The position numbers were made by a program, and so were the translations under genes. The notes under the pieces were generated by a model. It made no database searches, was not told where the DNA came from, and saw only the letters and a list, made by a program, of their open reading frames with translations. A stretch of 6,262 nucleotides of DNA from Patescibacteria group bacterium UBA910 (GTDB lineage: Bacteria; Patescibacteriota; Minisyncoccia; Phycocordibacterales; DATDWN01): the NCBI GenBank assembly GCA_002294445.1, contig DBEI01000014.1, positions 1-6,262 of the forward strand, read 5' to 3'. Positions 1 to 4,861 of this stretch are shown piece after piece (the stretch's first letter is position 1; each line of letters opens with the position of its first letter).

Positions 1-1745
1 CGTCGACGTTTTGTTTCTGTCATTGCTCGCTCCATAGAACCAGTCATGTTATCTGCATACAAAATCACTCGCCCATCCACATTTCGTGCTGCACGACCAA
101 TGATCTGTACCAATGCAGTTTCTGAACGCAAAAAACCTTCTTTATCCGCATCAAGAATTCCAATCAGCGTTACCTCTGGAAGATCCAACCCTTCTCGAAG
201 AAGATTAACCCCCACAATGACGTCAAATGTTCCTTTACGAAACTCGGTGAGAATCTCGATGCGTTGTATTGTTTTAATATCACTGTGAATATACTCTGCT
301 TTGATTTTTTTCTCTTTTAGAAATTCAGTCAAATCCTCTGCCATTTTTTTAGTGAGCGTTGTCGCAATCACACGTCCACCTTTCTTGATTTCTTTTTCTG
401 CTTCAGCAATCAGATCAAAAATCTGTCCTTTGTAACCACCTTTCTCTACGATCGGACGCACAAGTACTTCAGGATCGGTCAGTCCCGTTGGTCGGATCAC
501 TTGTTCTGCTACATTTTGGGTATGCTCTTTTTCATATGGACCAGGTGTTGCTGAAGTATAAACAATCTGCCCAACAGATTTTTCAAACTCTGCAAATTTA
601 AGCGGTCGATTATCTTTTGCAGATGGAAGTCTAAATCCAAAGTTGACCAACGTTTCTTTTCGAGACGCATCACCTGCATACATACCTCCGAGCTGAGGCA
701 CAGTCACATGAGATTCATCAATGATAGTAAGAAAATCAGGTGTACCATCTGCTTTGTGTGGAAAGTATGAAAGGAGTGTATCTGGCGCTTCTCCAGGAAG
801 TTTTCCTGAAAAATGTCGAGAATAGTTTTCGATACCACTACAGTATCCCATTTCTTTTATCATCGCCAAATCATATGTCGTACGACGTTTGATACGCTCC
901 GCTTCAAGCACCTTTCCTTCTTTTTCAAATTTTTTCAATTGTGTGGCAAGCTCGGCTTTAATAGTCTCAAAAGCTCGCTCTGAGTCTTCTTTGCTACTAA
1001 TAAAGTGTTTTGCAGGAAACAAATAAAATACTTCCACTGTTTCAAGTACACTCCGAGTAACCGGATCGAGTTTGAGTATTTCTGTAATTCCTTCTGGAGA
1101 AAGCTCGATACGAAAGACAATTTTTTCTGATACCGGCATTATTTCCACCGTGTTACCAAGTGCACGAAAACTTCCCGGAGTGAGGTCTGCAGGAGTACGC
1201 TCAAAATGAATATCTACGAGGCGACGAATAAAATCAGCACGAGTGATTTTCATACCTCGCTCAATTTTCATATTTACTTTTTCGTATTCCACAGGAGAAC
1301 CGAGACCATAGATACATGATACCGACGCCACGATGATGACATCTTTCCGAGTCAGAAGCGCCTGCGTTGATGCATGCCGAAGTCGTTCAATCTCTTCGTT
1401 GATAGTTGCCTCTTTTTCAATAAACGTGTCCGTGGTGGGCATGTATGCCTCCGGCTGATAGTAGTCGTAATACGATACGAAATAATGAACAGCATTATCA
1501 GGAAAAAACTCTCGATACTCCTGAGCAAGCTGTGCAGCAAGGGTCTTGTTGTGAGCAATCACAAGTGTAGGCTTACCCACCTGAGCAATTACATTTGCCG
1601 CAGTAAAAGTTTTTCCTGAACCTGTCACACCCAGAAGAGTTTGATGTCTGAGGCCTTTTTTTACACCAGAAACAAGCGATTCTATCGCCTTTGGTTGGTC
1701 TCCTGCAGGAGGATATTCGCTTTTTAAACTAAAAGATTGCGCCAT
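1..1745 (-). CDS. uvrB: UvrB, excinuclease ABC subunit B (5' part; C-terminus beyond the window)
   Basis: UvrB is the damage-verification subunit of nucleotide excision repair. UvrA loads it on DNA, it probes the strand with a beta-hairpin, and it then recruits UvrC. The window holds 581 codons from the ATG at 1745-1743, and the reading frame stays open to base 1. Visible motifs are Walker A GVTGSGKT at residues 39-46, the tyrosine-rich damage-probing hairpin (YYDYYQPEAY, starting at residue 92), the DEAD-like box IIDESH with D343-E344, LLREGLDLPEV, and helicase motif VI QIIGRAARN starting at Q547. Numbering matches E. coli UvrB closely in the N-terminal third. Family proteins are about 660-680 residues, so the missing part should be the linker and the UVR motif that binds UvrC; the cut is the window edge, not a truncation. 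No Shine-Dalgarno sequence precedes the ATG; a -10 box lies 7 bases upstream, so the mRNA may be leaderless. Confidence 0.98.
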   Translation of the reverse strand, partial: MAQSFSLKSEYPPAGDQPKAIESLVSGVKKGLRHQTLLGVTGSGKTFTAANVIAQVGKPTLVIAHNKTLAAQLAQEYREFFPDNAVHYFVSYYDYYQPEAYMPTTDTFIEKEATINEEIERLRHASTQALLTRKDVIIVASVSCIYGLGSPVEYEKVNMKIERGMKITRADFIRRLVDIHFERTPADLTPGSFRALGNTVEIMPVSEKIVFRIELSPEGITEILKLDPVTRSVLETVEVFYLFPAKHFISSKEDSERAFETIKAELATQLKKFEKEGKVLEAERIKRRTTYDLAMIKEMGYCSGIENYSRHFSGKLPGEAPDTLLSYFPHKADGTPDFLTIIDESHVTVPQLGGMYAGDASRKETLVNFGFRLPSAKDNRPLKFAEFEKSVGQIVYTSATPGPYEKEHTQNVAEQVIRPTGLTDPEVLVRPIVEKGGYKGQIFDLIAEAEKEIKKGGRVIATTLTKKMAEDLTEFLKEKKIKAEYIHSDIKTIQRIEILTEFRKGTFDVIVGVNLLREGLDLPEVTLIGILDADKEGFLRSETALVQIIGRAARNVDGRVILYADNMTGSMERAMTETKRR

Positions 1746-1752
1746 AAATGAC

Positions 1753-1761
1753 ACTATACCA
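1753..1761 (-). promoter_or_regulatory. uvrB promoter, extended -10 box, probably leaderless
   Basis: On the minus strand TGG-TATAGT (1761 to 1753) is an extended -10 element, followed by 7 bases and then the uvrB ATG. The expected start of transcription is at or within a base or two of the A of ATG. No convincing -35 hexamer is visible at 16-18 bases, which is common for extended -10 promoters. It lies 24 bases downstream of a terminator, so uvrB is probably insulated from transcription coming from tgt. No LexA-type operator was recognised. Confidence 0.6.
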
Positions 1762-1785
1762 CAAGATACGCCTGATTGGGTAATG

Positions 1786-1809
1786 AAAAAAAAACGGCAT
1801 AAGCCGTTT
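1786..1809 (-). terminator. Rho-independent terminator, minus strand
   Basis: A perfect 7-bp stem, AAACGGC (1792-1798) with GCCGTTT (1803-1809), has a 4-base loop. On the minus strand the U-tract is nine bases long (1794 to 1786). On the plus strand only three T follow the stem, so it works for minus-strand transcripts. It ends whatever is transcribed through the GC-rich island upstream, either a separate small RNA or the 3' untranslated region of tgt. Confidence 0.85.
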
Positions 1810-1978
1810 GTAAAATATGAGAAGAAGGGGTGGGTCGGATTATGCGTAGGCATGTATCCCACCCCTCTCTCAAGCGCGCCTCCTTTCCCTTACGGGTGCT
1901 ACCCGTTGGTAGATCTGGATCACCCCCTCTCTGCGTTGGGGTCAGGGAGACCACGTGACATCATGGAACCTCCTCTGA
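1787..1978 (-). ncRNA. Probable structured small RNA (or structured tgt 3' UTR), family not recognised
   Basis: Within 1821-1970, 88 of 150 bases are G or C by hand count, while the adjoining 60 bases at 1981-2040 have 18 of 60. Such a GC island in an AT-rich genome, with no convincing protein, is typical of a structured RNA. Strand is set by the minus-strand terminator at its 3' end. Visible helices are an 8-bp stem GGGGTGGG/CCCACCCC (1827-1834 with 1858-1865) enclosing a second stem ATGC/GCAT (1842-1845 with 1850-1853), and a 6-bp hairpin ACGGGT/ACCCGT (1892-1897 with 1901-1906). A 7-bp closing helix with two G-U pairs is possible between minus-strand GAGGAGG (1975-1969) and the segment at 1825-1819. 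Two Shine-Dalgarno-like AGGAGG motifs occur (1974-1969 and 1884-1879). I could not match it to tmRNA, SRP RNA, RNase P RNA, 6S RNA, tRNA or a riboswitch class I know. The 5' end is a guess from a weak promoter. Confidence 0.5.
1920..1964 (-). CDS. Possible 14-codon small ORF / leader peptide
   Basis: On the minus strand the site GAGGAGG (1975-1969) is followed by tandem ATG codons at 1964 and 1961. Spacing from AGGAGG is 4 bases to the first and 7 bases to the second, so the second is better placed. The peptide from the second ATG is MSRGLPDPNAERG and ends at a TGA at 1922-1920. It has no features of its own. It could be a translated leader peptide within the structured RNA, or the purine-rich site could simply be part of a helix. 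The longer frame that overlaps it runs through the terminator and into the uvrB promoter and is not credible as a gene. Translation is unproven. Confidence 0.25.
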   Translation of the reverse strand: MMSRGLPDPNAERG

Positions 1979-1984
1979 ATTCAG

Positions 1985-2011
1985 ATTAAATGAAGATAAG
2001 GATAATTGCAA
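1985..2011 (-). promoter_or_regulatory. Weak candidate promoter for the GC-rich RNA
   Basis: On the minus strand TTGCAA (2011-2006) and TTTAAT (1990-1985) resemble -35 and -10 boxes with a short 15-base spacer. Transcription would start near 1978, just upstream of the GAGGAGG motif. The spacer is sub-optimal and the region is AT-rich, so this may be chance, in which case the RNA is cut from or read through from tgt. A 12-bp palindrome TCTGAATTCAGA (1974-1985) touches the -10 box and would lie around the start point. Confidence 0.25.
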
Positions 2012-2023
2012 GTGTGGATTACC

Positions 2024-3223
2024 TTACTTATAATATCGCTTTAAAAAATTTTCTTTGTATTCAAAAAAAATGTTATTTCTTATCGCCTCCCTCATCTCAT
2101 CAACCATGTGAATAATAAAATACAGGTTATGAATTGAAAGTAATGTCCCTGCAAGCATTTCTTTTGAACGAAAGAGATGTGCAAGATAGGCTTTTGTGTA
2201 GTGCTTACATGTATAACATCCACACTCCGCATCTACTGGAGTAAAGTCAGTACGAAATTCTGCATTCATGAGACTTATCTTTCCATCTCGAGTGTGTGCA
2301 CCGCCGTTGCGTGCCATACGAGTTGGTGCTACACAGTCAAAAAGATCGCATCCATTCTCTACTGCACCAAACAAATCAGTTGGCTCACCGATACCAAGGA
2401 GATGCCTTGGTTTATCTTCTGGAAGAATACTGTTACACCACTCTACTGCTTTATTCATATCCTCCTTTTCAAATGAACCTCCGATACCATATCCATCAAA
2501 CGGCAATGCTCCCAAAAATTCTGCACTTTCTTTGCGCAACTTTTCACTTCGCCCACCCTGCACAATACCAAAAAGCCCTTGTGTCTCTTTATTTGGTTTT
2601 GAGTGGTGATATTCAAGTGAGCGTTTTGCCCAACGATGAGTTCGGTCGAGTGCTTCTGCTTGATAATGCTCCGACTCATGTGGCGACGTGCACTCATCAA
2701 ATGCAAAAATCATATCAGCTCCGAGATTGTGCTGAATTTCAATACTTTTTTCTGGAGTAAAATAATGCGAAGAGCCGTCAATATGTGAACGAAACATCAC
2801 ACCATTAGGATCAATGATTGCCTTACGTGAGATCTCTTCATTAAGGACTGGTAATGCGAGTTCTTCTTCTCCACGTTTAAGGATCTTTCCAAGTCCTTTA
2901 CCATAGGCAGCACCCAGTGAAAATACCTGAAACCCTCCTGAGTCGGTCATAGTTGGTCCAGTCCAATTCATAAATTTCTGTATACCTCCCGCATCACGGA
3001 CAATTTCATCTCCCGGTTCAAGATAAAGATGGTAGGTGTTAGCAAGCACAACTTGAGCACCCAAATCTTTTACCATTTCAGGAGTGAGTGCTTTGACTGT
3101 AGCTTTGGTACCCACTGTCACAAATGCAGGGGTTTGTATGTCACCATGTGGAGTCGACAAAACACCAGTTCTTCCCAGCTTTCCTTCTAGTTTTTTATCA
3201 ATCTTAAAATTAAGAGGTCTCAT
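2024..3223 (-). CDS. tgt: Queuine/preQ1 tRNA-guanine transglycosylase (variant substrate loop)
   Basis: Tgt swaps guanine-34 in GUN-anticodon tRNAs for preQ1 (bacteria) or queuine by a covalent enzyme-tRNA intermediate. The protein has 399 residues with a TIM-barrel fold expected. The general base is D94 in TDSGGFQ, the nucleophile D296 in LFDCVAPTR, and the substrate-pocket motif FDEC holds D176 and C178; the VQGG motif is at 221-224. The zinc site is C334, C336, C339 and H365 with the spacing of the Zymomonas enzyme (CxCx2C, then 25 residues, then H). Two departures are visible: an insertion of roughly 20-30 residues after FSLG (about 104-135), and GGSFEKE (248-254) where bacterial enzymes have GGLAVGE. 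No queuosine-synthesis gene is in the window, so the base donor is unknown. The ATG at 3223 is chosen because a -10 box ends 6 bases before it; there is no usable Shine-Dalgarno site. Confidence 0.97.
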   Translation of the reverse strand: MRPLNFKIDKKLEGKLGRTGVLSTPHGDIQTPAFVTVGTKATVKALTPEMVKDLGAQVVLANTYHLYLEPGDEIVRDAGGIQKFMNWTGPTMTDSGGFQVFSLGAAYGKGLGKILKRGEEELALPVLNEEISRKAIIDPNGVMFRSHIDGSSHYFTPEKSIEIQHNLGADMIFAFDECTSPHESEHYQAEALDRTHRWAKRSLEYHHSKPNKETQGLFGIVQGGRSEKLRKESAEFLGALPFDGYGIGGSFEKEDMNKAVEWCNSILPEDKPRHLLGIGEPTDLFGAVENGCDLFDCVAPTRMARNGGAHTRDGKISLMNAEFRTDFTPVDAECGCYTCKHYTKAYLAHLFRSKEMLAGTLLSIHNLYFIIHMVDEMREAIRNNIFFEYKENFLKRYYK

Positions 3224-3229
3224 TACCCT

Positions 3230-3257
3230 ACAATAGCCTAAAATAGACTTTTTTCAA
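3230..3257 (-). promoter_or_regulatory. tgt promoter, probably leaderless
   Basis: On the minus strand TTGAAA (3257-3252), a 16-base spacer and TATTGT (3235-3230) form a sigma70-like promoter. Only 6 bases separate the -10 box from the tgt ATG, which puts the expected start of transcription on or next to the start codon. The AGGG in those 6 bases is too close to the ATG (2 bases) to serve as a normal ribosome-binding site. Confidence 0.55.
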
Positions 3258-3262
3258 AATTG

Positions 3263-3277
3263 TGTTAAATTTTTAAC
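3263..3277 (+). promoter_or_regulatory. Candidate promoter and inverted repeat before the small membrane protein gene
   Basis: TGT-TAAATT (3263-3271) reads as an extended -10 element on the plus strand; a weak TAGACT (3244-3249) lies 16 bases upstream. The same bases form an inverted repeat, GTTAAA (3264-3269) and TTTAAC (3272-3277), with a 2-base centre, immediately before the AGGAGG site. Transcription from here would start close to 3278. It is divergent from the tgt promoter, so one short region would serve both genes. The evidence is only the sequence match. Confidence 0.3.
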
Positions 3278-3283
3278 AGGAGG
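3278..3283 (+). promoter_or_regulatory. Shine-Dalgarno site deciding a TTG start
   Basis: A perfect AGGAGG lies 6 bases before the TTG at 3290-3292. This optimal spacing is why I start the small gene at TTG rather than at the internal ATG at 3329. It is the only gene start in the window with a consensus ribosome-binding site in front of a long ORF. Confidence 0.65.
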
Positions 3284-3289
3284 CGAATT

Positions 3290-3559
3290 TTGGAATTGAG
3301 ACCACCATCTATTGTTGTAACCCAACAGATGTTCTGGGAACAAACACTGTACACAGCGCTAGCGTTGTGTGTTCTCGCCGCAGTACTCTTTATCTGGAAA
3401 GGGCGTGGACATATTGACCGACAAGAAGAAAGAAAGGCGAGAAAGAAAGATCGTCGCGACAACACAACTCCACCAACCAGTTCACACCCACTGGATTGCG
3501 TCTGTAACAAAGGAAACCAAACTTGGGAACGCAGAAGTGACCGACGTGCGTTCCGCTAG
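3290..3559 (+). CDS. Hypothetical small single-TM protein with basic, Cys-containing tail
   Basis: The 89-residue product is not one I recognise. It has a short N-terminal segment, one hydrophobic stretch at about residues 19-36 (TLYTALALCVLAAVLFIW), then a strongly charged run rich in Arg, Lys and Glu (about 37-57). The tail holds a CVC pair (71 and 73) and ends in Arg-rich sequence. By the positive-inside rule the tail should be cytoplasmic. Reasons to believe it is a gene: AGGAGG at 6-base spacing from a TTG start, an open frame filling the gap between tgt and the terminator, and a terminator starting 8 bases after the stop. Reasons for doubt: a non-ATG start, no known family, and low-complexity composition. 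An alternative start is ATG at 3329, which would still keep the TM segment. No function can be assigned. Confidence 0.6.
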   Translation: MELRPPSIVVTQQMFWEQTLYTALALCVLAAVLFIWKGRGHIDRQEERKARKKDRRDNTTPPTSSHPLDCVCNKGNQTWERRSDRRAFR

Positions 3560-3567
3560 ACCAGATA

Positions 3568-3602
3568 AAAAACCCGTACACACTTTGTATGTACGGGTTT
3601 TT
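3568..3602. terminator. Bidirectional rho-independent terminator
   Basis: A perfect 13-bp inverted repeat, AAAAACCCGTACA (3568-3580) with TGTACGGGTTTTT (3590-3602), has a 9-base loop. The GC-rich core with A-run on one side and T-run on the other makes it active for both strands. It lies between the convergent stops of the small membrane protein gene (3559) and the FKBP gene (3617) and serves both. Confidence 0.9.
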
Positions 3603-3616
3603 CACTACATGATATT

Positions 3617-4078
3617 TTATTCAACTTTCAGTAACTCAACATCAAAGATGAGTGTAGAGCCTCCAGGAATCGGTCCGTAATCATTTTGACCATATCCGAA
3701 TTCTGGTGGAATCATGAGAGTACGTTTACCTCCAACTTTCATACCCATAACTCCCCTATCCCAACCTTGTATTACTTGCCCTGCACCCAACACAAATGTA
3801 AATGGTCCTCGTCCAGATGAAGTATCGAAAACCTTACCATTTGTAAACTTTCCTGTATATTCTACAGTCACCTGACGACCAGGTAATGCTTCTTGACCTG
3901 TACCCACTACACTATCTTGAATTAAAATTTCTGGTGTATCCATTTTTTTTACATTATTAGTACCTACAGCACTACGAGCCGCTACTCGTAATACGTTTTC
4001 CCCAAAGAGGAAAAAGAATCCTATCACGAATAATGCTACAGATACAGCAATCCACTCTTTTTGATTTAGTTTTTTCAT
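3617..4078 (-). CDS. Membrane-anchored FKBP-type peptidyl-prolyl cis-trans isomerase
   Basis: FKBP enzymes speed proline isomerisation during protein folding. The 153-residue protein starts MKKLNQKEW, has one TM helix at about residues 9-26, a linker to about 50, and a complete FKBP domain at about 51-153. There is no lipobox, and the anchor looks uncleaved, so the domain should sit on the outer face of the cytoplasmic membrane. Pocket residues match human FKBP12: Y74, F84, D85 (VFDTS), F93, V102-I103-x-G-W106, Y129 and F145 in LIFDVELL. The active site therefore looks intact. The partner substrates are unknown; exported or envelope proteins are the natural guess. The gene is convergent with the small membrane protein gene and divergent from the pseudouridine synthase, so it is a single-gene unit. 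The 21 bases between the -10 box and the ATG show no Shine-Dalgarno site. Confidence 0.95.
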   Translation of the reverse strand: MKKLNQKEWIAVSVALFVIGFFFLFGENVLRVAARSAVGTNNVKKMDTPEILIQDSVVGTGQEALPGRQVTVEYTGKFTNGKVFDTSSGRGPFTFVLGAGQVIQGWDRGVMGMKVGGKRTLMIPPEFGYGQNDYGPIPGGSTLIFDVELLKVE

Positions 4079-4099
4079 TTTAAGTTAATTATTTGCTTC

Positions 4100-4108
4100 A
4101 TTGTACCA
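4100..4108 (-). promoter_or_regulatory. FKBP gene promoter, extended -10 box
   Basis: On the minus strand TGG-TACAAT (4108-4100) is an extended -10 element 21 bases before the FKBP ATG, predicting a leader of roughly 14 bases. No good -35 is seen. Its -10 box overlaps the -35 box of the divergent pseudouridine synthase promoter. A weaker TAATTA sits 7 bases before the ATG and could be a second, leaderless start. Confidence 0.5.
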
Positions 4109-4129
4109 TATGCAATTTCAGTATATAGT
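4101..4129 (+). promoter_or_regulatory. rluF-like gene promoter, probably leaderless
   Basis: TTGTAC (4101-4106), a 17-base spacer and TATAGT (4124-4129) form a good sigma70-like promoter. The ATG at 4136 follows after 6 bases, so the expected start of transcription is at the ATG. This also argues against the in-frame GTG at 4130, which would lie upstream of the transcript. Confidence 0.6.
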
Positions 4130-4135
4130 GTGGAT

Positions 4136-4837
4136 ATGGAACAAAAGGCTATACGTATTAATAAATATCTCGCGGACAAAGGTTATGCTACTCGTCGCGG
4201 AGCAGATGATATTATCTCCAAAGGACTCGTGACTATCAACGGGAAAAAAGCAGTACTCGGAGATAAAGTGACGGATACTGATGTGGTAGTCATCAATCAA
4301 AAACGAAAACCAAATCAGTATGTCTATTTAGCATACAACAAACCTCAAGGAGTCGTTACCACCAACGCCCAAGGAGAAGAAAAAGAAATTATAGATGCAG
4401 TACGTTATCGTACTCGAGTTTTTCCTGTAGGACGCCTTGATAAAGACTCTTATGGACTTATCATCCTCACCAATGATGGACGTATTACCGACCGACTCCT
4501 CAATCCTGATAAACATCATGAAAAAGAATATGTGGTAACAGTAAACAAGAAATACACTCCTGCATTTATTAAACACATGACAGAAGGTGTTGATATTGGT
4601 GATTATGTAACACGACCGACAAAAGTCAAAAGATTAAAAGATACGACATTTTCGATTACTCTCACCGAAGGTAAAAATCGACAAATTCGCCGTATGACAG
4701 AAAAGCTCGGATACACCGTAACCGACCTTAAACGTGTACGAATACAAAACATACTCCTCAATAATGTAAAACCAGGACAATACCGAGAAATTATCGATGA
4801 TGAACGCGAAACTTTCCTTACTTCTCTTGGTCTCTAA
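4136..4837 (+). CDS. RluF-like pseudouridine synthase (RsuA/RluB/E/F family)
   Basis: The protein isomerises a specific uridine to pseudouridine in RNA. From the ATG it has 233 residues: an S4 RNA-binding domain at about 6-50 (RINKYLADKGYATRR), then the catalytic domain. The catalytic aspartate is D102 in VGRLDKDSYGL, and the GKNRQIRRM motif is at 179-187. The stretch VGRLDKDS, the HEKEYVVTV segment and the C-terminal RIQNILLNNVKPGQYREI fit E. coli RluF (23S rRNA U2604 and tRNA-Tyr U35) better than RsuA, RluB or RluE. Exact target choice cannot be read from sequence, so I give no symbol. It lacks the long basic C-terminal tail of E. coli RluF. The next gene starts 24 bases after the stop, but that gene has its own promoter overlapping the 3' end of this one. 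Confidence 0.93.
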   Translation: MEQKAIRINKYLADKGYATRRGADDIISKGLVTINGKKAVLGDKVTDTDVVVINQKRKPNQYVYLAYNKPQGVVTTNAQGEEKEIIDAVRYRTRVFPVGRLDKDSYGLIILTNDGRITDRLLNPDKHHEKEYVVTVNKKYTPAFIKHMTEGVDIGDYVTRPTKVKRLKDTTFSITLTEGKNRQIRRMTEKLGYTVTDLKRVRIQNILLNNVKPGQYREIIDDERETFLTSLGL

Positions 4838-4855
4838 AGTTTCTTGCGGTACAAT
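4827..4855 (+). promoter_or_regulatory. Promoter of the LOG-PCD gene, probably leaderless
   Basis: TTGGTC (4827-4832), a 17-base spacer and TACAAT (4850-4855) make a good promoter whose -35 box lies inside the last codons of the upstream gene. Six bases later comes the ATG at 4862. The in-frame TTG at 4844 falls upstream of the predicted transcript and has no ribosome-binding site. Confidence 0.55.
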
Positions 4856-4861
4856 ATCCTC

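Noticed and set aside
1913..1930. Plus-strand CTGGATCACC followed by a pyrimidine run, like the 3' end of 16S rRNA
   Set aside because: The match is about ten bases and the sequence upstream has no 16S helix-45 features, so it is a chance resemblance.
1754..1954. 66-codon minus-strand frame across the GC island
   Set aside because: It starts at a GTG 14 bases from the nearest SD, runs through a rho-independent terminator and ends inside the uvrB promoter. The composition follows the RNA helices, not a protein.
1787..1978. Identity as tmRNA, SRP RNA, RNase P RNA, 6S RNA, tRNA or a known riboswitch
   Set aside because: None of the hallmark segments is present: no T-loop GTTCGA motif, no SRP GGAAGGAAGCAG-type loop, no RNase P GAGGAAAGTCC, and no 6S-like open bubble that I could draw.
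1974..1985. 12-bp palindrome TCTGAATTCAGA as an operator or attachment site
   Set aside because: A single short palindrome in AT-rich sequence is expected by chance; it is mentioned only with the candidate promoter it touches.
1783..1989. 68-codon plus-strand frame across the same island
   Set aside because: It is on the opposite strand to the terminator, has no ribosome-binding site and encodes a proline/glycine-rich string with no family resemblance.
2296..2760. 154-codon plus-strand frame antisense to tgt
   Set aside because: It is the shadow of a strongly conserved gene; it has no SD site, promoter or family resemblance.
3369..3680. 103-codon plus-strand frame overlapping the small membrane protein gene
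   Set aside because: It reads through the bidirectional terminator into the 3' end of the FKBP gene and has no ribosome-binding site, whereas the alternative frame has AGGAGG and stops just before the terminator.
4130..4135. GTG start extending the pseudouridine synthase by two residues
   Set aside because: The GTG directly follows the -10 box and would be upstream of the transcript start; the ATG at 4136 fits the promoter and the family start.
4844..4861. TTG start extending the LOG-PCD protein by six residues
   Set aside because: It overlaps the promoter -10 region and has no ribosome-binding site; the ATG at 4862 fits better.
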